Below are positions 44,940 through 54,106 of a stretch of 64,000 nucleotides of DNA, one piece after another (positions within the stretch are counted from its first letter, which is position 1; the number at the start of each line of letters is the position of its first letter). Under the pieces are notes generated by a model. That model had not been told where the DNA came from and searched no databases. It saw nothing but the letters and a program-made list of their open reading frames with translations. A program made the translations under genes and the position numbers. The DNA is from Micrococcales bacterium (GTDB lineage: Bacteria; Actinomycetota; Actinomycetes; Actinomycetales; Dermatophilaceae): NCBI GenBank assembly GCA_021287075.1, contig JAJTBD010000016.1, forward strand, positions 25,557 through 89,556, read 5' to 3'.

Positions 44940-46481
44940 ATGAACGACCTGTATGCCGTCACCGCGATCGGGCTGGTCTGCGCCGTCACGCTCATTGTGG
45001 GTGCCTTCGGACTGCGCCTGTCGCGCACGACGAGCGACTTCTATGTCGCCGGCCGCACCGTCACCCCCGGCCGCAACGCCAGCGCCATCAGCGGCGAATA
45101 CCTCTCTGCCGCCTCCTTTCTCGGCGTCGCGGGTCTGGTCTATGCCCGCGGCGCCGACATGCTGTGGCTGCCGGTCGGCTACACGGTCGGCTATGTCGTG
45201 CTGCTCACCCTGGTCGCGGCGCCACTGCGTCGCTCCGGCGCCTACACCCTGCCCGACTTCGCCGAGGCGCGGCTGGAGTCCAAGGTCGTCCGCGGCCTGA
45301 GCAGTGCCCTGGTCATCGGGATCGGGTGGCTCTATCTGGTGCCCCAGTTCCAGGGCGCCGGTCTGGCGATGGCCGCGGTGACCGGGTGGCCGTCCTGGGT
45401 GGGCAGCCTGCTCGTCGTCGTCGTGGTCTTCCTGTCCGTCGCCGCGGGCGGCATGCGCTCGATCACCCTGGTGCAGGCGATGCAGTACTGGCTGAAGCTG
45501 ACCGCCCTGGCCGTGCCTGCCTGCGTCCTGCTGTGGCTGTGGCTGCGCGACGGCGCCCCGCGCCCGCACATCCCGGCCGACGCCTCCGGCGAGTGGATCC
45601 TCCCCCTCAGCGGCTTCGGCGGCTACGACCACCCGACCTATCGCACCTACTCCACCCTGCTCGCGCTGTGCCTGGGCACCATGGGCCTGCCGCACGTGCT
45701 TGTGCGCTTCTACACCAACCCCGACGGGCGGGCCGCCCGCCGCACCACGGTCGCCGTCGTCGGTCTGCTCGGCCTCTTCTATGTCTTCACCCCGGTCTAT
45801 GGGGTCCTCGGCCGGGTCTATCTGCCCGAGCTGCCCCTGGGCACCCTGCCCGACAGCCTGTCGCTGCGACTGCCCGCCGCGGTCGCCGACGGCCACCTCG
45901 CGGGCGTGCTCGGCGCGGTGCTCGCCGGTGGGGCCTTCGCGGCATTCCTCTCGACCGCCTCGGGCCTGGCCATGTCGGTGGCCGGCGCCATCGACCAGGA
46001 CCTGCTGCGGGCTCGCCTGAAGCGGATCACCTCCGACGACGCCAGCGCCATCACGAGCTTCCGGTATGCCGCGTTCGCGGCGGTCGTGGTCCCCTATGCC
46101 CTCTCGACGGCCTTCGAGCCGCTCGGCCTGGCCACCACCGTGGGACTGGCCTTCGCGGTGAGCTCGGCGACCTTCTCGCCGCTGCTCGTCCTCGGCATCT
46201 GGTGGCGCGGGCTGAGCGTGACCGGCGCCATCGCCGGGCTCGTCGTCGGGGCCGGGCTGGCCATGACGGCCATCGTGCTGTCGGTGCTCATGCCCCAGGG
46301 CGGCTGGCTCGGCGCGGCCCTCGCCCAGCCGGGCGCCTGGCTGATCCCGCTCGTCTTCGCCGTCATCGTCATCACCTCGCTGGCCACCCCCGGCCGCATC
46401 CCCAAAGGCGCAGGTCGCACGCTTGTGCGGCTGCACACGCCGGAGTCGCTCACCGGCGCCGCCCACCCCAGCCGCCGCTGA
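44940..46481 (+). CDS. cation:acetate/monocarboxylate symporter (SSS family, MctC/ActP-like)
   Basis: 513 residues, 12-13 membrane helices. ActP-branch features: DFYVAGRTVTPGRNASAISG, SGEYLSAASFLGVAG, and LCLGTMGLPHVLVRFYTNP. It takes up acetate, propionate or pyruvate with Na+ or H+. Only moderately similar to the second symporter at 47.0 kb, so the two probably differ in substrate or affinity. Co-transcribed with the LytSR genes. Confidence 0.88.
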   Translation: MNDLYAVTAIGLVCAVTLIVGAFGLRLSRTTSDFYVAGRTVTPGRNASAISGEYLSAASFLGVAGLVYARGADMLWLPVGYTVGYVVLLTLVAAPLRRSGAYTLPDFAEARLESKVVRGLSSALVIGIGWLYLVPQFQGAGLAMAAVTGWPSWVGSLLVVVVVFLSVAAGGMRSITLVQAMQYWLKLTALAVPACVLLWLWLRDGAPRPHIPADASGEWILPLSGFGGYDHPTYRTYSTLLALCLGTMGLPHVLVRFYTNPDGRAARRTTVAVVGLLGLFYVFTPVYGVLGRVYLPELPLGTLPDSLSLRLPAAVADGHLAGVLGAVLAGGAFAAFLSTASGLAMSVAGAIDQDLLRARLKRITSDDASAITSFRYAAFAAVVVPYALSTAFEPLGLATTVGLAFAVSSATFSPLLVLGIWWRGLSVTGAIAGLVVGAGLAMTAIVLSVLMPQGGWLGAALAQPGAWLIPLVFAVIVITSLATPGRIPKGAGRTLVRLHTPESLTGAAHPSRR

Positions 46482-46519
46482 CCGACCGCTCGTCGCCCGG
46501 CGCGCACCACTCATCGGAC

Positions 46520-46535
46520 TGTGACCTGCCGCACA
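46520..46535. promoter_or_regulatory. candidate Crp/GlxR site upstream of the DUF485-actP unit
   Basis: TGTGACCTGCCGCACA matches TGTGA-N6-TCACA with one mismatch (GCACA), about 128 bases before the DUF485 start. A Crp-type regulator is encoded at 57.8 kb. Computational resemblance only. Confidence 0.45.
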
Positions 46536-46662
46536 CCCGATCCGCTCCCCCGTCGGGCGAGCACCCGCCCGCAGCCGCTGCGCTGCGGCATACCCGCAGG
46601 TCACTCTTGGCGCGTCCGGCGCGGACTGCCACCAGCAGCCGCTCTTCCCATTGGAGGTCACC

Positions 46663-47007
46663 GTGAGCCACGAGGCGCGCGACTACACCGACAACGCGGA
46701 TCCCTATCTCGCGTTGCAGCAGACCCAGGAGTTCGGCGACCTGCGCCGCAAGTTCCGTGGGTTCGTCTTCCCCATGACCGCGTTCTTCCTGGCGTGGTAC
46801 TTCCTCTACGTCCTGCTCTCGATCTTCGCCCCCGACTTCATGGGCCAGAAGGTCTTCGGCAACATCAACATCGGTCTGCTGATGGGCCTCGGTCAGTTCG
46901 TGACGACCTTCGCGATCACGATGATCTACTCCCGTTGGGCCTCAAGGGAGTTCGACCCGCGCGCCGATGCCCTCGGCGCCAAGCTCGACGGCATCAAGGA
47001 GCACTGA
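46663..47007 (+). CDS. DUF485-family membrane protein, acetate symporter partner
   Basis: 114 residues from GTG 46663, five bases after GGAGGT; the frame is open back to a TTG at 46651. Contains the DUF485 core: FGDLRRKFRGFVFPMTAFFL with two membrane helices and the conserved RKF segment. It matches YjcH-type partners better than the gene at 44.5 kb. The actP gene starts three bases after its stop. The 181-base region before it carries a Crp-like site and a GCGGCATACC motif inside a small hairpin (46583-46599). Confidence 0.88.
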   Translation: MSHEARDYTDNADPYLALQQTQEFGDLRRKFRGFVFPMTAFFLAWYFLYVLLSIFAPDFMGQKVFGNINIGLLMGLGQFVTTFAITMIYSRWASREFDPRADALGAKLDGIKEH

Positions 47008-47010
47008 CCG

Positions 47011-48675
47011 ATGGCAACCCTGACCCCCATGGCCGCCGGAGCGACCGTCGGCAACCCCTGGCTCAACATCGCGATCTTCGCGTCCTTCGTGATCGTCACG
47101 CTCGGCATCGTCATCAAGGTGGCGGCCGGCAAGAAGTCCGCGGGCGAGTACTACACCGGCGGCGCGTCCTTCTCCGGCACCCAGAACGGCATCGCCATCG
47201 CCGGTGACTACCTCTCTGCCGCAAGCTTCCTCGGCATCGCCGGCGCCATCGCCCTCCAGGGCTACGACGGCTTCCTCTACTCCATCGGCTTCCTCGTCGC
47301 CTGGCTCGTCGCCCTGCTGCTCGTCGCCGAGCTGATGCGCAACACCGGCCGCTTCACGATGGCCGACGTCCTCTCCTACCGCCTCAAGCAGCGCCCCGTG
47401 CGCATCGCCGCGGCCACCTCGGCGCTCGCGGTCAGCTTCTTCTATCTGCTGGCCCAGATGGCCGGCGCCGGTGGCCTCGTCTCGCTGCTGCTCGGCGTCT
47501 CCGGTGAGGCCGCCCAGAACATCGTCATCGCCGTCGTGGGCGCCGTCATGATCGCCTACGTCATGATCGGCGGCATGAAGGGCACCACCTGGGTGCAGAT
47601 CATCAAGGCGATCCTGCTCATCACGGCCACGGCGATCATGACCGTCTGGGTGCTCGGCAAGTTCGGCTTCAACCTCTCCGGCCTCTTCCAGGGCGCCGTC
47701 GACACGGCCAAGGGCTCGGCCAACGAGAAGACCGTCGCCACCGCCGACAAGCTGCTCACCCCGGGCCTGAAGTACGGCAAGACCGACACCACCAAGATTG
47801 ACTTCATCTCGCTGTCGCTCGCCCTGGTGCTCGGCACCGCCGGCCTGCCCCACGTGCTCCAGCGCTTCTACACCGTCCCGACCTCCAAACAGGCCCGCAA
47901 GTCGGTCGAGTGGGCCATCTGGCTGATCGGCGGCTTCTATCTGCTGACGCTCGTCATCGGCTTCGGCGCCGGCGCGCTGGTCGGCCCCGACGCGATCGCC
48001 AAGGCGCCCGGCAAGGCCAACGCGGCCGCCCCGCTGCTGGCCTATGAGCTCGGCGGGTCCCCGCTGCTCGGCATCATCTCCGGCATCGCCTTCGCCACGA
48101 TCCTGGCCGTCGTCGCCGGTCTGACGATCACCGCGTCGGCGACCTTCGCCCACGACCTCTACAAGGTCGCCTTCAAGGGTGGCAATGTCACCCAGGAGCA
48201 GGAGATGAAGGTGGCCCGTTGGGCCGCAATCGGATTCGGTATCATCGCGGTGCTCGGCGGCATGTTCGCCAAGGACCAGAACATCGCCTTCCTCGTGGCC
48301 CTGGCCTTCGCGGTCGCCGCGAGCGCCAACCTGCCGACGATCCTCTACTCCCTCTTCTGGAAGCGGTTCAACACCCGCGGCGCGCTGTGGTCGATCTATG
48401 GCGGCCTGATCTCGGCGATCACGCTGATCATCTTCAGCCCCGTCGTCTCGGGCAAGCCGGTCGAGGCCGCGACGGGCAAGAGCCCCTCGATGCTCCAGGG
48501 CGTGGACTTCCACTGGTTCCCGCTCGACAACCCGGGCCTGATCTCGATCCCGCTCGGCTTCTTCCTCGGCTGGCTCGGCTCGGTCACGAGCAAGGAGTTC
48601 AACGAGAGCAAGTACGCCGAGATGGAGGTCCGCTCCCTCACCGGCCACGGTGTGGCGGAGGCCATCGACCACTGA
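47011..48675 (+). CDS. actP: cation/acetate symporter
   Basis: 554 residues, about 13-14 membrane helices; AAGGAG eight bases upstream. Strong ActP features: EYYTGGASFSGTQNGIAIAG, GDYLSAASFLGIAGAIALQG, LVLGTAGLPHVLQRFYTVP. Transports acetate (and related short carboxylates). Acetyl-CoA synthetase follows about 210 bases on, so uptake and activation are encoded together. Transcription probably ends at the GTATGCCGC hairpin 33 bases downstream. Confidence 0.93.
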   Translation: MATLTPMAAGATVGNPWLNIAIFASFVIVTLGIVIKVAAGKKSAGEYYTGGASFSGTQNGIAIAGDYLSAASFLGIAGAIALQGYDGFLYSIGFLVAWLVALLLVAELMRNTGRFTMADVLSYRLKQRPVRIAAATSALAVSFFYLLAQMAGAGGLVSLLLGVSGEAAQNIVIAVVGAVMIAYVMIGGMKGTTWVQIIKAILLITATAIMTVWVLGKFGFNLSGLFQGAVDTAKGSANEKTVATADKLLTPGLKYGKTDTTKIDFISLSLALVLGTAGLPHVLQRFYTVPTSKQARKSVEWAIWLIGGFYLLTLVIGFGAGALVGPDAIAKAPGKANAAAPLLAYELGGSPLLGIISGIAFATILAVVAGLTITASATFAHDLYKVAFKGGNVTQEQEMKVARWAAIGFGIIAVLGGMFAKDQNIAFLVALAFAVAASANLPTILYSLFWKRFNTRGALWSIYGGLISAITLIIFSPVVSGKPVEAATGKSPSMLQGVDFHWFPLDNPGLISIPLGFFLGWLGSVTSKEFNESKYAEMEVRSLTGHGVAEAIDH

Positions 48676-48707
48676 GGCCTGCTCTCCGAGAGTCGAATAC
48701 AACGCAC

Positions 48708-48750
48708 GACGAGGTATGCCGCGGGGCCCAGCCCCGCGGCATACCTCGTC
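48708..48750. terminator. GTATGCCGC-type hairpin between actP and acs
   Basis: A 20-bp perfect stem (48708-48727 with 48731-48750) and a 3-nt loop, each arm with GGTATGCCGC. Lies 33 bases after the actP stop and upstream of acs on the same strand, so acs should have its own promoter between 48751 and 48886. Confidence 0.8.
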
Positions 48751-48857
48751 CTTGTCCCACCTGTGGTTTTGCCGGCCCCGCTCGTCGCGCCGCATCCCCC
48801 GCCCGGCTCATCGGGGGCGGGAGTGGTTGCCGACCGGGCGCCAACCGAGTTGGCTGG

Positions 48858-48873
48858 GGTGAGCACCGTCACA
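48858..48873. promoter_or_regulatory. candidate Crp/GlxR site at acs
   Basis: GGTGAGCACCGTCACA fits TGTGA-N6-TCACA with one mismatch at the first base. It ends 13 bases before the acs start codon and would overlap the ribosome-binding region, which suggests repression. GlxR is known to bind acetate-metabolism genes in Corynebacterium. Confidence 0.45.
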
Positions 48874-48886
48874 CCGAGGAGGTCAC

Positions 48887-50824
48887 GTGTCCGAGGACAC
48901 CCAGTACGCACCGAGCCCCGAGTTCGCCGCCCAGGCCAACGGCACCCCCGAGCTGTTCGACCAGGCCGACGCCGATCTCGAGGGCTTCTGGGCCGACCAG
49001 GCCCGCAAGTACGTCACGTGGAGCACGGACTTCGAGCAGACGCTCGACTGGACCGAGGCCCCCTTCGCCAAGTGGTTCGTCGGCGGTGAGCTCAACGTCG
49101 CCTACAACTGCGTCGACCGCCACGTCGAGGCCGGCAACGGCGACCGCGTCGCCATCCACTTCGAGGGCGAGCCGGGCGACACCCGCACCCTGACCTATGC
49201 CGACCTCCAGAAGGAGGTGTCCAAGGCGGCCAACATGCTCACCGAGCTGGGCGTGGCCAAGGGTGACCGGGTCGCGATCTATCTGCCGATGATCCCCGAG
49301 GCCGTCATCTCGATGCTCGCCTGCGCGCGCCTGGGCGCCCCGCACTCGGTCGTCTTTGGCGGCTTCTCCTCCGACGCGCTGCGCTCGCGCATCGCCGACG
49401 CCGAGGCCAAGGTCGTCATCACCGCCGACGGGCAGTTCCGCCGCGGCAAGGGCATGCCGCTCAAGCCGGCCGTCGACCAGGCCATCACCGGCGATGACTC
49501 GCCCGTCGAGCACGTCGTCGTCGTGCGCCGCACCGAGGGCGAGGTGGAGTGGGGCGAGCGCGATGTCTGGTGGCACCAGCTGATGGACAAGGCGTCGGAG
49601 CAGCACACCCCCGAGCCGATGGACGCCGAGCACCCGCTCTTCATCCTCTACACCTCGGGCACCACCGGGAAGCCCAAGGGCATCCTGCACACCTCGGGCG
49701 GCTATCTCGTCCAGACCGCCTACACCAACGCGATCGTCCACGACCTGCACCCCGAGACCGATGTCTACTGGTGCACCGCCGACGTGGGCTGGGTGACCGG
49801 CCACTCCTACATCGTCTATGGCCCCCTGGCCAACGGCGCGACGCAGGTGCTCTATGAGGGCACCCCCGACTCCCCGCACCAGGGCCGCTGGTGGGAGGTC
49901 GTGCAGAAGTACGGCGTGACCATCCTCTACACCGCGCCGACGGCCATCCGCACCTTTATGAAGTGGGGCCACGAGATCCCCCAGAAGTTCGATCTGTCCT
50001 CGATCCGCCTGCTGGGCTCGGTCGGCGAGCCGATCAACCCCGAGGCCTGGCGCTGGTACCGCAAGTACATCGGCGCCGACACCGCCCCCATCGTCGACAC
50101 GTGGTGGCAGACCGAGACGGGCGCGATCATGATCAGCCCGCTGCCGGGCATCACCGACCTCGAGCCCGGCTCCGCGCAGCGGCCGATCCCCGGCATCAGC
50201 GCCGAGATCCTCGACGACATGGGCGAGCCGCTGACCGACCCCGACTCGGTCGGCTATCTCGTGCTGACCAAGCCGTGGCCGTCGATGCTGCGCGGCATCT
50301 GGGGCGACCCCGAGCGCTACAAGGACACCTACTGGAGCCGCTTCGGCCCGGAGTTCTACTTCGCCGGTGACGGCGCGCGCTACGACAGCCGCCACAACAT
50401 CTGGCTGCTCGGCCGGGTCGACGACGTCATGAACGTCTCGGGCCACCGGCTCTCGACGGCCGAGATCGAGTCGGCGCTGGTCTCCCACGACCACGTCGCC
50501 GAGGCGGCCGTCGTCGGCGCGAGCGACGAGACGACCGGCCAGGCCGTCTGCGCGTTCGTCATCCTGCGCGAGGGCGCCTCGCACTCGGCCGACAACAACG
50601 ACGAGATCGTCCAGATCCTGCGCAACCACGTCGGCAAGGAGATCGGCCCGATCGCCAAGCCGCGCACGATCATGGTCGTCACCGAGCTGCCCAAGACCCG
50701 CTCGGGCAAGATCATGCGCCGCCTGCTCAAGGACATCGCCGAGGGCCGCGAGGTCGGCGACGTCACCACGCTCGCCGACTCGTCGGTGATGAGCCAGATC
50801 CAGCAGGGCCTGTCCAAGGGCTGA
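48887..50824 (+). CDS. acs: acetyl-CoA synthetase (AMP-forming)
   Basis: 645 residues, the usual Acs length; GTG start four bases after GAGGAGG. P-loop [17 protein letters not shown]-type motif DTWWQTETG, and the acetylatable catalytic Lys in [10 protein letters not shown] (about Lys608). Converts acetate, ATP and CoA to acetyl-CoA. Works with the ActP-type symporters just upstream. Lys acetylation probably regulates it, as in most Acs proteins. Confidence 0.97.
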   Translation: MSEDTQYAPSPEFAAQANGTPELFDQADADLEGFWADQARKYVTWSTDFEQTLDWTEAPFAKWFVGGELNVAYNCVDRHVEAGNGDRVAIHFEGEPGDTRTLTYADLQKEVSKAANMLTELGVAKGDRVAIYLPMIPEAVISMLACARLGAPHSVVFGGFSSDALRSRIADAEAKVVITADGQFRRGKGMPLKPAVDQAITGDDSPVEHVVVVRRTEGEVEWGERDVWWHQLMDKASEQHTPEPMDAEHPLFILYTSGTTGKPKGILHTSGGYLVQTAYTNAIVHDLHPETDVYWCTADVGWVTGHSYIVYGPLANGATQVLYEGTPDSPHQGRWWEVVQKYGVTILYTAPTAIRTFMKWGHEIPQKFDLSSIRLLGSVGEPINPEAWRWYRKYIGADTAPIVDTWWQTETGAIMISPLPGITDLEPGSAQRPIPGISAEILDDMGEPLTDPDSVGYLVLTKPWPSMLRGIWGDPERYKDTYWSRFGPEFYFAGDGARYDSRHNIWLLGRVDDVMNVSGHRLSTAEIESALVSHDHVAEAAVVGASDETTGQAVCAFVILREGASHSADNNDEIVQILRNHVGKEIGPIAKPRTIMVVTELPKTRSGKIMRRLLKDIAEGREVGDVTTLADSSVMSQIQQGLSKG

Positions 50825-50856
50825 CCCCCGCCCACGATCGGCCTCACCCCCCGATC

Positions 50857-50895
50857 AGGTATGCCGCGCGCTCACGTCGAGCGCGCGGCATACCT
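50857..50895. terminator. GTATGCCGC-type hairpin between convergent acs and GDPD genes
   Basis: A 16-bp perfect stem (50857-50872 with 50880-50895) and a 7-nt loop; both arms carry GGTATGCCGC. Lies between the ends of the two convergent genes and probably works in both directions. Confidence 0.8.
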
Positions 50896-50945
50896 TGTGT
50901 TGCGCCCCCGCCCCTTTGAGCCAAGTGGCGAGTTCCGCCCCCCGG

Positions 50946-51730
50946 TCAGGCGAGTGCGTTCTCGACGCTCTCGTCCATGGGCGTCCACGTGCCGCGGGCG
51001 ATGAGGACCTCGCGCAGCAGGTCGGGGCGGTCGGTGATGATGCCGTCGACGCCGGCGTCGAGGAGCGCGTGCATCTCGACCGGGTCGTTGACCGTCCACA
51101 CGATGACCCGCACGCCGACGCCGTGGGCGCGCTCGACGAGCCGGCCGGCAAAGATCGGCAGGCGCCCGAGCCGGATCGGCACGTGTGCCCAGCCTCCGGT
51201 GGCGATCCGGCGGGGCGCGGCCACGCCGGCCTTGCCGCAGCCGATGAGCGTGGTCAGCGAGCGCCACCCCAGGGCGGTGTGGGCGGCGGGCACCTCGCGC
51301 CGGAGCTGGCCGAGCCAGCCGTCCCATGCGCCGGCCACGCACACCCGTGAGCCGAAGTCGCTGCGCCGCAACACCTCTGCGAGCAGGGCGATCGCCGCGC
51401 GGTCCTTCAGGTCGCCGGTGAAGTAGGTCTCGGGGAAGGCCGTCAGGGTCTCCTCGAGCGTGGGGATGGGCTCGGCCCCGTCGATGCGCAGCAGGCGCAC
51501 CTGCTCGAGGGTGAGGTCGGCGATCCGGCCCGGCACGCCCGTGGTGCGCTGGAGGGTCTCGTCGTGGAAGCAGACGAGGTGCCCGTCGCGGGTGAGCCGG
51601 ATGTCGGACTCCATGTAGCGCAGCCCGAGGGCGACGGAGCGCTCGAAGGCCGCGAGCGTGTTCTCGGGGCCAGACCGGCGCCCCCACGGTGCGCGAGGGC
51701 CAGCGGAGCGGTCTGACTGCCATAGCTCAT
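50946..51730 (-). pseudogene. glycerophosphodiester phosphodiesterase, frameshifted near the N-terminus
   Basis: The ATG at 51730 starts a frame reading [21 protein letters not shown], the conserved GDPD opening with catalytic His-Arg-Gly. The expected continuation ENTLAAFERSVALGL lies in the next frame, which is then open to the stop at 50946. A single missing base in the GGGG run at 51666-51669 (CCCC on the coding strand) explains this; restoring it gives a full ~261-residue enzyme with ESDIRLTRDGHLVCFHD and the C-terminal GVDGIITDRPDLL. Either a sequencing error in a homopolymer or a real inactivating mutation. The family hydrolyses glycerophosphodiesters to glycerol-3-phosphate. Confidence 0.85.
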
Positions 51731-51922
51731 GGGTCCAGCGTGTCCCACTGCGCGGGTGCCGGGCGCGCGAGTTGGCCCGTGGGGCATGGGTATTCACGCA
51801 CCCTTCACGCGGAGTGCCGGCTGGCCGCCTGCCGGTCGACCCCCGTTCACCGGGTCGCGGGCATCCACCGCGCGGGCCATCCCGCGAGACGGCCGGACCA
51901 CGGGGCGGACGGCCCGCACGGG

Positions 51923-52007
51923 TAGAATGGACCATGGAGAGCCGGGAAGTCTGGTCGGCATCGCCCCAGGTGGGGCGGTCCAGTCGACCCCGATCCGAGG
52001 ACATCTC
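51923..52007 (+). promoter_or_regulatory. nhaA leader with possible promoter, uORF and hairpins
   Basis: A TAGAAT at about 51923-51928 could be a -10 element. A 25-codon ORF (51934-52011) ends with its TGA overlapping the nhaA GTG. A perfect stem CGCCCC/GGGGCG (51962-51967 with 51972-51977) with AGGT loop and a weaker GCCGG/CGGC stem before it could form a structured leader. Translational coupling or cation-responsive attenuation is possible. The rest of 51731-51922 shows nothing I recognise. Confidence 0.4.
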
Positions 52008-53351
52008 GTGACCGTCACTCCCCCACGCCCCAAGATCCTCTCCCGCTCCACGTGGCCCGAGGTCCAGCATGTCGCGCGGCTGCTGCGCACCGAGACCGTC
52101 GGTGGCGGCCTCCTGCTCCTCGCGGCCCTCCTCGCGATGGTCTGGGCCAACTCCCCCTGGCGCGAGGCCTATCACGACCTGCGGGGCGTGACGCTGGGCC
52201 CGGCCTCGCTCCACCTCGACCTCGATCTCGCGCACTGGGCGGCCGACGGCCTGCTCGCGCTCTTCTTCTTCGTCGTGGGCCTGGAGCTCAAGCGTGAGTT
52301 CCTCGTCGGCGACCTCCGCTCGCCGGCCAAGGCGGCCCTGCCCGTCGCCGCCGCCATGTGCGGGGTGGCCATGCCCGCGATCCTGTATGCCGCGACCGTC
52401 TCCGGTCTCGGGGGCAGCGGCCAGGACCTGCGCGGCTGGGCGATCCCCACGGCCACTGACATCGCCTTCGCGCTCGCGGTCCTGGCGGTCATCGGCACCC
52501 ACCTGCCCGCGGCCCTGCGCTCCTTCCTGCTCACCCTCGCCGTCGTCGACGACCTCGTCGCGATCACGATCATCGCGATCTTCTACACCAGCGAGCTGCA
52601 CCTGACACCGCTGCTGCTGGCCATCGTCCCGATCGCGCTCTTCGCCCTCGCCGCCCAGCGCCGCGTCGTGCGGTGGTGGATCCTGCTCCCGCTCGCCTTC
52701 GCTGCGTGGGCGCTCGTCCACTCCTCCGGCATCCACGCCACGATCGCCGGGGTGCTGCTCGGGCTCACCGTGCCGGTCCGGCCGCGCGACCCCGCACGCC
52801 TGCCCAGCATCAGCAATGTGCCCCACGACGTCGACCTCGCCCACCGGCTCGAGCACCGGCTGCGGCCGGTCTCGGCGGGCTTCGCCGTCCCCGTCTTCGC
52901 CTTCTTCGCCTCCGGCGTGACCGTCGTCGGCGGTGGCCTGGGCGAGACGCTGCGCGACCCGGTCGCCATCGGCGTCGTCGTCGGGCTGGTCCTCGGCAAG
53001 GTCATCGGCATCTTCGGCGGCACCTGGCTCTTCGCCCGGTTCACCAGGGCCGAGCTCGACGACGACCTTGCGTGGTCCGACGTGCTGGGCATGTCACTGC
53101 TCGCCGGCATCGGCTTCACCGTCTCTCTCCTCGTGGGCGAGCTGGCCTTCGGCGCCGGCAGCGAGAAGGAGGACCACGTCAAGCTCGCGATCCTCGTAGG
53201 CTCGCTGCTCGCCGCCCTCCTCGCCTCGGCCGTCCTGGTGACCCGCAACGCCGTCTATCGCCGCATCCACGAGCGGGAGACCGCCGACGTCGACGCCGAC
53301 GGCATCCCCGACGTCTACGAGCACGACGAGGCCCACCGCCCGCAGGGGTGA
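52008..53351 (+). CDS. nhaA: Na+/H+ antiporter NhaA
   Basis: 447 residues from GTG 52008. Eleven to twelve membrane helices with the NhaA landmarks [24 protein letters not shown] and the ion-binding aspartate pair in [12 protein letters not shown] ~45-residue C-terminal tail ends in an acidic [16 protein letters not shown] calcium-loop-like stretch, not part of the core family. It exports Na+ (or Li+) in exchange for protons, for pH and salt tolerance. Conserved neighbour of acs in Streptomyces. Confidence 0.95.
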   Translation: MTVTPPRPKILSRSTWPEVQHVARLLRTETVGGGLLLLAALLAMVWANSPWREAYHDLRGVTLGPASLHLDLDLAHWAADGLLALFFFVVGLELKREFLVGDLRSPAKAALPVAAAMCGVAMPAILYAATVSGLGGSGQDLRGWAIPTATDIAFALAVLAVIGTHLPAALRSFLLTLAVVDDLVAITIIAIFYTSELHLTPLLLAIVPIALFALAAQRRVVRWWILLPLAFAAWALVHSSGIHATIAGVLLGLTVPVRPRDPARLPSISNVPHDVDLAHRLEHRLRPVSAGFAVPVFAFFASGVTVVGGGLGETLRDPVAIGVVVGLVLGKVIGIFGGTWLFARFTRAELDDDLAWSDVLGMSLLAGIGFTVSLLVGELAFGAGSEKEDHVKLAILVGSLLAALLASAVLVTRNAVYRRIHERETADVDADGIPDVYEHDEAHRPQG

Positions 53352-53365
53352 CGTGCGCCGACGCC

Positions 53366-53394
53366 GCCGCGCGCGGTGAGCGCGCGCGGCATAC
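53366..53394. repeat. GC-rich hairpin carrying one GCGGCATAC, after nhaA
   Basis: GCCGCGCGC (53366-53374) pairs with GCGCGCGGC (53382-53390); only the right arm continues into CATAC, so the GTATGCCGC motif is single here. Position 14 bases after the nhaA stop suggests a terminator whose left arm has decayed or never carried the full motif. Confidence 0.65.
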
Positions 53395-53493
53395 TCGCCT
53401 GCTCCCCGTCCACCCTGCCGGGGTGACGGGCAAGTAAGGTCGGATCCAAGACCGGTCCCGCACTGGGGCCGACAGACCACCGATGAGGAAGTC

Positions 53494-54003
53494 ATGGCCT
53501 ACACCCCTGGTAGCAACGAGCGCACGATCGGGCAGCTCGTCGTGGACATCACCGACGACATCAAGGGCATCGTCCGCGGCGAGATCCAGCTCGCCAAGGC
53601 CGAGGTCAGCGGCCAGGCCAAGATCGCGGGCAAGGGCGCGGGCTTCCTGGGCGCGGCCGCCTTCCTGGCCCTGCTCGGGCTGATCTTCCTCTTCCACGCC
53701 GCCGCCCGCGGCATCGCCGAGTTCCTCCCGGTGTGGGCGGGCTATCTCATCGTCGCCGCGGTGCTGCTGCTGCTCGCCGCGATCCTCGGCCTGATGGGCA
53801 AGAAGTCGATGACCAAGGTGCAGCCCAAGCCGGAGAAGACGATCCGCAACGCGCAGGAGACCGTCCAGGCCGTCAAGGCCGGCGCCGCCTCGGGCACCCA
53901 GCCCGGCCTCCACGTCGCCAGCCGCGAGCTGCCGCCGACCGAGCACGGCCAGGCGCGGGCCGCCCGCGCCGCCGACGACGAGGTCTTCGGCGAGCGCGGC
54001 TGA
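53494..54003 (+). CDS. holin-X/DUF1469-family membrane protein (Phage_holin_3_6)
   Basis: 169 residues; GAGGAAG upstream of ATG. N-terminal amphipathic part ERTIGQLVVDITDDIKGIVRGE, then two membrane helices (about 47-70 and 78-100), then a charged, Ala-rich tail. This is the actinobacterial PF07332 family; in spite of its name it is a chromosomal housekeeping membrane protein of unknown role. M. tuberculosis Rv3669 occupies the same place. Confidence 0.85.
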   Translation: MAYTPGSNERTIGQLVVDITDDIKGIVRGEIQLAKAEVSGQAKIAGKGAGFLGAAAFLALLGLIFLFHAAARGIAEFLPVWAGYLIVAAVLLLLAAILGLMGKKSMTKVQPKPEKTIRNAQETVQAVKAGAASGTQPGLHVASRELPPTEHGQARAARAADDEVFGERG

Positions 54004-54106
54004 GCGCCGACCCGATTTCCACTCGACCAGCCGCCCCGTCGATACTGACGGTGGCGGCTGGCTCGTGTCCGGGCGCCGACGACCGTGCTCGAGAGGGAGG
54101 CACCCG

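Noticed and set aside
53494..54003. Prophage holin
   Set aside because: Family name is misleading; no other phage genes nearby and the position is conserved in non-lysogenic relatives.
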